A stretch of 64,000 bases of DNA from Prescottella agglutinans (GTDB taxonomy: Bacteria > Actinomycetota > Actinomycetes > Mycobacteriales > Mycobacteriaceae): contig NZ_RKLP01000012.1 in the NCBI RefSeq assembly GCF_004011865.1, positions 1-64,000 of the forward strand. The letters are read 5' to 3'. The position numbers were made by a program, and so were the translations under genes. Positions 57,845-64,000 of this stretch are shown piece by piece. Position 1 is the first letter of the stretch; every line of letters begins with the position of its first letter. The notes under the pieces were generated by a model, which worked only from the letters and a program-made list of their open reading frames with translations, was not told where the DNA came from and did not search any database.

Positions 57845-60124
57845 GTGTCTCCGCAGGTAGATACCGTCACCAACGCTTCCGCGACTCCCGACGTCGCTCA
57901 GCCGTTCAAGGAACTGGGCCTCAAGGACGACGAGTACGCCCGCATCAAGGAGATTCTCGGCCGCCGTCCCACCGACGCCGAGCTCGCGATGTACTCGGTG
58001 ATGTGGAGCGAGCACTGCTCCTACAAGTCCTCCAAGGTCCACCTCAAGTACTTCGGTGAGACCACCACCGACGAGATGCGCGCCTCGATGCTCGCCGGCA
58101 TCGGCGAGAACGCGGGCGTCGTCGACATCGGCGACGGCTGGGCCGTGACCTTCAAGGTCGAGTCGCACAACCACCCGTCGTACATCGAGCCCTACCAGGG
58201 CGCGGCGACCGGCGTCGGCGGCATCGTCCGCGACATCATGGCGATGGGCGCGCGTCCGATCGCGGTCATGGACCAGCTGCGCTTCGGCGCCGCGGACCAC
58301 GCCGACACCCGCCGCGTCGTCGACGGTGTCGTGCGCGGCGTCGGCGGGTACGGCAACTCCCTCGGCCTGCCCAACGTCGGCGGCGAGACTGTGTTCGACG
58401 CCTCCTACCAGGGCAACCCGCTGGTCAACGCGCTGTGCGCGGGCGCGATGCGCGTCGAGGACCTGCACCTGGCGTTCGCGTCCGGCGCCGGCAACAAGAT
58501 CATCCTGTTCGGTGCGCGCACCGGCCTCGACGGCATCGGCGGCGTCTCCGTCCTCGCGTCCGAGACGTTCGACGACAGCGCCGGCGGCCGCCCCAAGAAG
58601 CTGCCCGCCGTCCAGGTCGGCGACCCGTTCACCGAGAAGGTACTCATCGAGTGCTGCCTCGACCTGTACCGCGAGAAGCTCGTCGTCGGTATCCAGGACC
58701 TCGGCGGTGCCGGCCTGTCCTGCGCGACGTCCGAGCTCGCGGCGGCCGGTGACGGCGGCATGCACATCGACCTCGACCTGGTCCCGACGCGTGCCACCGG
58801 GATGACCCCCGCCGAGGTGCTCTCCAGCGAGTCGCAGGAGCGCATGTGCGCGGTCGTCACCCCCGAGAACGTGGACGCGTTCATGGAGGTCTGCAAGAAG
58901 TGGGACGTCCTCGCCACCGTGATCGGTGAGGTCACCGACGGCCAGCACCTCGTCATCGACTGGCACGGCGAGACCGTCGTCGACGCCCCGGCGCGCACCA
59001 TCGCCCACGAGGGCCCCGTCTACGAGCGCCCCGTCGCGCGCCCCGACACGCAGGACGCGCTGATCGCCGACACCACCGCGAACCTGAAGCGTCCGGAGAC
59101 CGCGGACGAGATCAAGGCCACGCTGCTGAAGATGATCGCCTCGCCGGCGCTGTGCAGCCGCAAGTGGATCACCGAGCAGTACGACCGCTACGTGCGCGGC
59201 AACACCGTGCTCGCGGAGAACGCCGACGGCGGCGTGGTCCGCATCGACGAGGAGACCGGGCGCGGCATCGCGCTCGCCACCGACGCGTCGGGCCGCTACA
59301 CGATGCTCGACCCGTACGCCGGCGCGCAGCTCGCGCTGGCCGAGGCGTACCGCAACGTCGCCGTCACCGGTGCCACCCCGAAGGCCGTCTCCAACTGCCT
59401 CAACTTCGGTTCGCCGGAGGACCCGGGCGTCATGTGGCAGTTCCAGCAGGCCGTGCGCGGCCTGGCCGACGGCTGCGCGCAGCTCGGCATCCCGGTCACC
59501 GGCGGCAACGTCAGCTTCTACAACCAGACCGGATCCACCGCGATCCTGCCGACGCCGGTCGTCGCCGTCCTCGGCGTGATCGACGACGTGCACCGTCGCA
59601 TCCCCACCGGCCTCGGCCTCGAGCCCGGCGAGACGCTGATCCTGCTGGGCGAGACCCGCGACGAGTTCGACGGCTCCATCTGGGCGCAGGTCGAGCACGG
59701 CCACCTCGGCGGCGTCCCGCCGAAGGTCGACCTCGAGCGTGAGCGCCTGCTCGCCGACATCCTGCTCGCCGGTTCGCGCGACGGCCTGATCTCGGCCGCG
59801 CACGACCTGTCCGAGGGCGGCCTCGCGCAGGCCGTCGTCGAGGCGGCGCTGGCGGGCGAGACCGGCTGCCGGATCCTGCTGCCGGAGGGCGAGGACCCGT
59901 TCGTGACGCTGTTCTCCGAGTCGGCCGGACGTGTGCTGGTCGCGGTGCCGCGCACCGAGGAAACCCGCTTCACCGGCATGTGCACGGCCCGTAACCTCCC
60001 GTGGGTGCGTATCGGCGTGGTCGACGAGGGTTCCGACTCCGTCGAGATCCAGGGTCAGTTCTCGGTCACGATGGCCGAGCTGCGGGAGACGTTCGAATCG
60101 ACCCTCCCGGCACTGTTCGGGTGA
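57845..60124 (+). CDS. purL: Phosphoribosylformylglycinamidine synthase, large subunit PurL
   Basis: 759 residues from GTG 57845. The small-type PurL (works with PurS and PurQ) shows [40 protein letters not shown] (ATP/FGAR site), [25 protein letters not shown] and the second-half [11 protein letters not shown] and [11 protein letters not shown]. It catalyses ATP- and glutamine-dependent amidation of FGAR. The N-terminus ([16 protein letters not shown]) supports the GTG start. On the same strand as purS-purQ but 17 kb away. Confidence 0.98.
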   Translation: MSPQVDTVTNASATPDVAQPFKELGLKDDEYARIKEILGRRPTDAELAMYSVMWSEHCSYKSSKVHLKYFGETTTDEMRASMLAGIGENAGVVDIGDGWAVTFKVESHNHPSYIEPYQGAATGVGGIVRDIMAMGARPIAVMDQLRFGAADHADTRRVVDGVVRGVGGYGNSLGLPNVGGETVFDASYQGNPLVNALCAGAMRVEDLHLAFASGAGNKIILFGARTGLDGIGGVSVLASETFDDSAGGRPKKLPAVQVGDPFTEKVLIECCLDLYREKLVVGIQDLGGAGLSCATSELAAAGDGGMHIDLDLVPTRATGMTPAEVLSSESQERMCAVVTPENVDAFMEVCKKWDVLATVIGEVTDGQHLVIDWHGETVVDAPARTIAHEGPVYERPVARPDTQDALIADTTANLKRPETADEIKATLLKMIASPALCSRKWITEQYDRYVRGNTVLAENADGGVVRIDEETGRGIALATDASGRYTMLDPYAGAQLALAEAYRNVAVTGATPKAVSNCLNFGSPEDPGVMWQFQQAVRGLADGCAQLGIPVTGGNVSFYNQTGSTAILPTPVVAVLGVIDDVHRRIPTGLGLEPGETLILLGETRDEFDGSIWAQVEHGHLGGVPPKVDLERERLLADILLAGSRDGLISAAHDLSEGGLAQAVVEAALAGETGCRILLPEGEDPFVTLFSESAGRVLVAVPRTEETRFTGMCTARNLPWVRIGVVDEGSDSVEIQGQFSVTMAELRETFESTLPALFG

Positions 60125-60127
60125 TGT

Positions 60128-61912
60128 GTGACGGACTCTGGGGGCGAAGGGGAGGCGGTCGCTGAGCTGCGGGAGGACCCGCAGCCGTCGACCCCTGCCG
60201 TCGCCCCCAGGTTCGACGAGCGGCATCCGTTCGTCGTCTGGGCGTGGAGCCTGCTGAAGCTCGACTTCACGGGAATCGCCTTCGCGTCACTGTTCTTCTG
60301 CTGGTCGCTGACGCCGTCGCTGCTGCCCCGCGACTGGCTCTACCAGGGCCTGATCGGCGGCATCAGCGCCGCGATCGGCTACGCGGTCGGCACCGCGATC
60401 GGCTGGCTGGTCTGGGAGTTCGGACTTGCCCGCCGGTCGTGGTGGCCGCTGCCCGACCGGATCATGCTCGCCGTCAAGGTGACCGTTCCGGTGCTTTCGG
60501 TGGTCGCGGCGCTGATCATGCTGACCTACTCGGCCGGCTGGCAGCGCGAGTTGGCGTCGCTCATGAACGCCGAGGGCACCACCACCACCGGCTACATCCG
60601 CACACTCGGGCTGAGCCTCCTCGTCGCGGCCGCCATCATCTCCCTGTGGCGGGTGCTGAGAGACCTGGTCCGGTTCGTGGCGCGCCAACTCAACCGTCTG
60701 CTCAAGATCCCGCCGCCGGCCGCGTCGGCCGCCGGCCTCGCCGTCGTGCTGGTGCTGGTGTTCATGCTGGTCGACGGCATCCTGCTCCGCGTCGGCTACG
60801 CGGCCGTCAACTCGGCGTTCAGCCTCCAGAACAACGAGACCCGCCCCGGCGCCGTGCAGCCCCTCCTACCCGAGAAGTCGGGCAGCCCGATGTCGCTGGC
60901 GCCGTGGGACACCCTCGGCTTCGAGGGGCGCAACTTCGTCTCCGGCGGCATCCACGCCGACGAGTTGACCGCCACGAACGGCAAGCCCGCGAAGGAACCC
61001 ATCCGGGTGTACGCGGGTCTCGAGACCGCGGACGACACCGCCGCCCGGATGGACGTCGTGCTGGACGAACTCGAGCGCACCGGCGCCTTCGAACGCAAGA
61101 CGCTCGTCATCATCCCCACCACCGGCACCGGGTGGGTCAACCCGACCGCCGCGCAGACGATCGAACTGGTCGAGAACGGTGACAGCGCGCTCGTCGCCGC
61201 GCAGTACTCGTACCTGCCCAGCTGGATCTCGTTCATCGCCGACCGCGGCAAGGCCGCAGTCGCCGGCAACGCGCTGATCCGGGCGGTGCACGATCGATGG
61301 CTCACCAAGCCCGAGGCCACCCGTCCGGAGCTGTACGTGTACGGCGAGAGCCTCGGCACCCAGGCCGGGGAGGGGGCGTTCGACGGCCTCGCCGACATCC
61401 GCGAGAGCGTCGACGGTGTGCTGTGGGTGGGGCCGCCCAACTCGAACCCGCTGTGGCAGGCGCTGACCGAGCGCCGCGATCCCGGGACTCCCGAGGTCCA
61501 ACCCGTGTACGCCGACGGCCTGGTCGTCCGGTTCGCGGACGCCGCCGCCGCCATTCCCGGGGTGCCCGGACCGTGGCTCGAGCCGCGTGTGCTGTACATC
61601 CAGCACCCGTCCGACCCGGTCGTGTGGTGGTCCACCGACCTGATCTTCAAGCGCCCGGACTGGCTGTCGGAACCCCCGGGATTCGATCGGTTGCCGTCGA
61701 TGAAGTGGTTCCCGTTCGTGACGTTCTGGCAGGTCAGTGCGGACCTGGCGAACGCGGCCGGCGTCCCGGACGGGCACGGGCACAACTACGGCACCACGAT
61801 CCTCGACGGCTGGGTCGCGGTCACCGACCCGGACGGCTGGACACCCGCCGACACCGAACGCGTGCGTGCCAAGCTCGAGGACCTGCGCGGGCACGACGGG
61901 CCCGAGAAGTGA
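60128..61912 (+). CDS. Membrane-anchored alpha/beta-hydrolase (Abhydrolase_9 type)
   Basis: 594 residues from GTG 60128, 3 nt after purL. The N-terminal half (about 40-225) has five or six transmembrane segments with the conserved FCWSLTPSLLPRDWLYQG. The C-terminal half is an alpha/beta hydrolase: VIIPTTGTGWVNP, nucleophile elbow YGESLGTQAGEGAF (Ser near 423) and a late HNYG histidine. Mycobacterial homologues sit next to purL. The catalytic domain is probably at the membrane face acting on a lipid or ester; substrate unknown. Its TGA overlaps the next GTG. Confidence 0.88.
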   Translation: MTDSGGEGEAVAELREDPQPSTPAVAPRFDERHPFVVWAWSLLKLDFTGIAFASLFFCWSLTPSLLPRDWLYQGLIGGISAAIGYAVGTAIGWLVWEFGLARRSWWPLPDRIMLAVKVTVPVLSVVAALIMLTYSAGWQRELASLMNAEGTTTTGYIRTLGLSLLVAAAIISLWRVLRDLVRFVARQLNRLLKIPPPAASAAGLAVVLVLVFMLVDGILLRVGYAAVNSAFSLQNNETRPGAVQPLLPEKSGSPMSLAPWDTLGFEGRNFVSGGIHADELTATNGKPAKEPIRVYAGLETADDTAARMDVVLDELERTGAFERKTLVIIPTTGTGWVNPTAAQTIELVENGDSALVAAQYSYLPSWISFIADRGKAAVAGNALIRAVHDRWLTKPEATRPELYVYGESLGTQAGEGAFDGLADIRESVDGVLWVGPPNSNPLWQALTERRDPGTPEVQPVYADGLVVRFADAAAAIPGVPGPWLEPRVLYIQHPSDPVVWWSTDLIFKRPDWLSEPPGFDRLPSMKWFPFVTFWQVSADLANAAGVPDGHGHNYGTTILDGWVAVTDPDGWTPADTERVRAKLEDLRGHDGPEK

Positions 61913-62574
61913 GAGGGGCGGCGGCGCTGGGCTTCGGGTCGGTGCTCGTCGCCTGGAACAACGGGGTGCTGCCCGCGCTGCGACTGTCGTCGCGGCATCG
62001 GGCGACCGCCGGAACCCTCATGGCGTCGATCGCGACCGGGGCCGGGTTGGCGAGCGGTCTGCACCGTGACGAGTTGGGGCTCGGCAACATTCGCGCCGGG
62101 CTGGTGTGGGGGAGCGCCGCCGCCGCGGTCCCCGTCGTCGGCTACGCGGCCGCGCTGGCGATCCCGTCGCTGCACCGCAGGCTCGCCGTCCCCGACGAGG
62201 TGCGCCACGACTTCGCCGAGTGGGTATCGGCGCACATCCCATTCGGCACCGTGATCACCGAGGAATTGCTGTTCCGCGGCGTGCTGACCGCGCTCACCGA
62301 GCGGGCGTGGCCCGCGCCGGCGGCGGCCGCGGTGCGCGCGGCCGCCTTCGGTCTCTGGCACGTGCACCCGGCGTACGTCGCGAACGACTCGGTGCCCGGC
62401 ACCGTCGCCTTCACGGCGTCGTCGTCGCTCGTCTTCGACTGGCTGCGCGCCCGCAGCGGCAGCGTGCTCGCACCGGCCCTGCTGCACCTGGCCGTGAACG
62501 TCGGTGGCGCACTGCTGCTTCGTCGCATCCAGGTGACCACCGGTGTCGACGAGGCGCCGCTGCCGCCGGTGTGA
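61909..62574 (+). CDS. CPBP-family intramembrane metalloprotease
   Basis: 221 residues from GTG 61909 (overlapping the hydrolase stop). Three family motifs are present: EELLFRGVL (EExxxR), FGLWHVHP (FxxxH) and LLHLAVNVGG (HxxxN), in membrane segments. This is the Abi/Rce1-type glutamic protease fold, implicated in prenylated-protein processing, bacteriocin immunity or signalling. Coupled with the membrane hydrolase upstream. The substrate is unknown. Confidence 0.9.
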   Translation: MRGAAALGFGSVLVAWNNGVLPALRLSSRHRATAGTLMASIATGAGLASGLHRDELGLGNIRAGLVWGSAAAAVPVVGYAAALAIPSLHRRLAVPDEVRHDFAEWVSAHIPFGTVITEELLFRGVLTALTERAWPAPAAAAVRAAAFGLWHVHPAYVANDSVPGTVAFTASSSLVFDWLRARSGSVLAPALLHLAVNVGGALLLRRIQVTTGVDEAPLPPV

Positions 62575-62582
62575 GCGAGTTG

Positions 62583-63029
62583 TCAGGGCAGCTGGGCCAT
62601 GCCGTACACGCGGTCGGCGTGGACCCGCAGCACCTGACGGCGCTCTTCGACCATCGCGCGGCGGAACTCTTCCCAGTCCTCGCGCTCGTGTCCGGTGGCG
62701 GCGCGGTAGGTCTCGACGAGTTCGTCGACCGCGGCGTCGTGCGGGTCGGCCGCGACCGCCGACAGTTCGGCGCCCCCCTCGAGGACGGCGTAACTCCAGA
62801 AGTCGTCGGCGCTTACGTGCAGGGACACCCGCGGATCCCGCGCGGCGTTGCGGGTCTTCGCGCGGTCCGCGGTCACCGAGACCTTCGCGGTGCGGGTGTC
62901 CGGATCCCAGGCGTAGAGGACGTTGGACAGCTGCGGTCGGCCGTCGCGCTTGAGGGTCGCGAGAATGGCCTTGTTGTGTGACGCAACGAGATCGAGAAGT
63001 GGACGCTGCGTGTCGACGTCGGTGCTCAT
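62583..63029 (-). CDS. PPOX-class (pyridoxamine-phosphate-oxidase fold) F420/flavin-binding protein
   Basis: 148 residues from ATG 63029; the longer frame upstream is rejected. Split-barrel features: LVASHNKAILATLKRDGRPQ, VSVTADRAKTRNAARDPRVS (the RxKxxNxxxDPR cofactor motif) and a C-terminal EERRQVLRVHADRVYG. The TxxxRxKxxN pattern is that of Rv1155-type F420-dependent reductases in mycobacteria. It probably reduces an enone, biliverdin-like or other substrate using F420H2. Divergent from the SCP-like gene. Confidence 0.88.
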   Translation of the reverse strand: MSTDVDTQRPLLDLVASHNKAILATLKRDGRPQLSNVLYAWDPDTRTAKVSVTADRAKTRNAARDPRVSLHVSADDFWSYAVLEGGAELSAVAADPHDAAVDELVETYRAATGHEREDWEEFRRAMVEERRQVLRVHADRVYGMAQLP

Positions 63030-63090
63030 GGCTCGTGCAACCGCGGCGTTCGCGGGGTTGTTCCTGGGTCGGTGGATTCCGTTAGATTCC

Positions 63091-63483
63091 ATGCTCATGC
63101 CCGCCCGTCGTGCCGTCGATCCCGCCGAACTCCGCCGCGCCCTGCTCGCGGTGGGGCCGTGGCTGCGGGGCGAGGACGACGCGAAACCTGCCCGCCCCGC
63201 GCTGGCGGCCGCGGTCCGCCTCAGCGCCCGCACCCTCGAGCAGGTCGCGCCCGGGTCGAGCGTCGAGGTGCGGGTACCGCCGTTCGTCGCGGTGCAGTGC
63301 ATCGAGGGGCCCCGGCACACCCGTGGCACGCCGCCGAACGTCGTCGAGACCGATCCCCGGACCTGGCTGCTGCTGGTGACCGGACTCCTGGGATTCGACG
63401 ACGCGGCCGCCACCGGATCGCTCGACGCGTCGGGTAGTCGAGCAGGGGAGATCGGCCACTGGTTGCCGCTGCTGCGCCTGTGA
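63091..63483 (+). CDS. Sterol-carrier-protein-like small protein (Rv0807-like)
   Basis: 130 residues from ATG 63091 (ATG 63097 also possible). It reads RRAVDPAELRRALLAVGPWL, then TLEQVAPGSSVEVRVPPFVAVQC and DPRTWLLLVTGLLGF near the end. This matches the small protein found before purF in mycobacteria as I recall, often labelled sterol carrier family (SCP2/maturation-like fold). A lipid- or ligand-binding role is possible but unproven. It ends 120 bp before purF. Confidence 0.7.
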   Translation: MLMPARRAVDPAELRRALLAVGPWLRGEDDAKPARPALAAAVRLSARTLEQVAPGSSVEVRVPPFVAVQCIEGPRHTRGTPPNVVETDPRTWLLLVTGLLGFDDAAATGSLDASGSRAGEIGHWLPLLRL

Positions 63484-63530
63484 CTTTCCTGTGACATGGG
63501 TCGCATCGGGGTGATCCGGCGCACCGACCG

Positions 63531-63559
63531 TCGAACCTGCGCCGAGTGGTAGTTAGAAT
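63531..63559 (+). promoter_or_regulatory. Promoter of purF
   Basis: TCGAAC (63531-63536) and TAGAAT (63554-63559) are 17 nt apart; transcription would begin near 63566, giving a leader of about 37 nt to GTG 63603. Confidence 0.55.
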
Positions 63560-63602
63560 GGGGCACGCCCCCCGCACCGAATCCCCTTAGGGAGCGCCAG
63601 CC

Positions 63603-64000
63603 GTGACTCGTGCCGAACTGTCGGTCAACAGTCGGAACCTTCTCGCTACGACCGCACCGGACGAGGACGAGAACGAACCTCGTGAGGAGTGTGGCGTCTT
63701 CGGCGTCTGGGCGCCGGGCGAGGACGTCGCCAAGCTCACGTACTACGGGCTCTACGCCCTTCAGCACCGCGGCCAGGAGGCAGCCGGCATCGCGGTCGCC
63801 GACGGCTCGCAGGTGCTGGTCTTCAAGGATCTCGGCCTGGTCAGCCAGGTGTTCGACGAGCAGACCCTCGGCGCGATGCCGGGGCACGTCGCCGTCGGCC
63901 ACTGCCGCTACTCGACCACCGGGTCCACGACGTGGGAGAACGCGCAGCCGATCTTCCGCACCACCGCCGCCGGCACCGGCGTCGCGCTGGGCCACAACGG
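63603..64000 (+). CDS. purF: Amidophosphoribosyltransferase, N-terminal part (truncated by window end)
   Basis: Frame open from GTG 63603 to the window end (132 codons); AGGGAG is upstream. After an N-terminal propeptide-like stretch the segment EECGVFGVWAPGEDVAKLTYYG contains the cysteine that becomes the N-terminal nucleophile after processing, followed by LQHRGQEAAGIAV, GHVAVGHCRYSTTGS and NAQPIF. It is the glutaminase domain of PurF, which makes phosphoribosylamine, the first step of purine synthesis. The phosphoribosyltransferase domain is outside the window. Confidence 0.97.
   Translation, partial: MTRAELSVNSRNLLATTAPDEDENEPREECGVFGVWAPGEDVAKLTYYGLYALQHRGQEAAGIAVADGSQVLVFKDLGLVSQVFDEQTLGAMPGHVAVGHCRYSTTGSTTWENAQPIFRTTAAGTGVALGHN

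Noticed and set aside
57641..60226. 861-codon open frame antisense to purL
   Set aside because: It mirrors a confidently identified purL gene and has the Arg/Asp/Val-rich composition of a shadow frame in GC-rich DNA.
1..64000. CRISPR array, prophage, insertion sequence, tRNA or rRNA
   Set aside because: I saw no regularly spaced repeats, transposase or integrase motifs, phage structural genes, or recognisable tRNA/rRNA sequence; a dedicated scan was not possible here.

Overview
The window is high-GC actinobacterial chromosome. It most likely comes from a Rhodococcus/Prescottella-type member of the Mycobacteriales. The evidence is GC-ending codons, many GTG starts and four-base ATGA/GTGA overlaps, TANNNT promoters placed 6-8 nt before start codons, a KstR-type operator, mycofactocin-type short-chain dehydrogenases, type VII secretion substrates, and a purine-gene backbone (purC, ptrB, purS-purQ, M18 aminopeptidase, purL, purF) in the order I recall from mycobacteria. 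I see no tRNA, rRNA, CRISPR array, insertion sequence or phage module.

Layout. 1-2.2 kb: the last modules of a nonribosomal peptide synthetase (end of an adenylation domain, carrier protein, thioesterase), then a DUF6875-type gene. 2.4-10.8 kb: a MarR/ABC-exporter pair, a KstD-like flavoprotein, a P450 with a divergent TetR, a HIT protein, a PLP enzyme, and a steroid 5-alpha-reductase-like membrane protein behind a KstR-type box. 10.9-13.8 kb: two tandemly duplicated ALDH3-type dehydrogenases that share their upstream region. 14-23.9 kb: a catabolic island. Two coupled TetR genes and an Rdx protein face three SDRs, an aminotransferase, a complete sugar-type ABC importer and a RidA protein. 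23.9-27.7 kb: a cobalamin-riboswitch operon for a BtuFCD-type importer plus a degenerate CbiX/ferredoxin fusion. 27.7-44 kb: an MFS exporter, then housekeeping and transport genes (purC, ptrB, a DctB/DctR-type two-component system with a dicarboxylate carrier, glutathione peroxidase, TetR/VOC, purS-purQ, M18 peptidase). 45-51.4 kb: two acyl-CoA-ligase loci around an unusual XRE-TetR fusion regulator, with matching inverted repeats at its own start and upstream of the cyclase-ligase-SDR operon. 51.6-57.7 kb: a DUF4303-like gene, a minimal threonyl-tRNA synthetase paralogue behind a Thr-codon leader peptide and intrinsic terminator, and a translationally coupled type VII secretion cassette (EspC-like, WXG effector-like, lipoprotein, decayed second lipoprotein). 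57.8-64 kb: purL, a membrane hydrolase, a CPBP protease, a PPOX protein, an SCP-like protein and the start of purF.

The most interesting parts are: (i) the editing-less ThrRS paralogue under apparent threonine attenuation, which looks like a starvation- or inhibitor-induced backup synthetase; (ii) the EspC-like/WXG/lipoprotein cassette with a frameshifted duplicate lipoprotein, which suggests a secreted effector with lipoprotein partners; (iii) the XRE-TetR regulator with a readable operator set over a CoA-activation pathway; (iv) the mycofactocin-type SDR/aminotransferase/importer island; and (v) the CbiX-like/[2Fe-2S] fusion without chelatase histidines in a B12 operon. All functional calls come from reading the translated sequence, without database searches.
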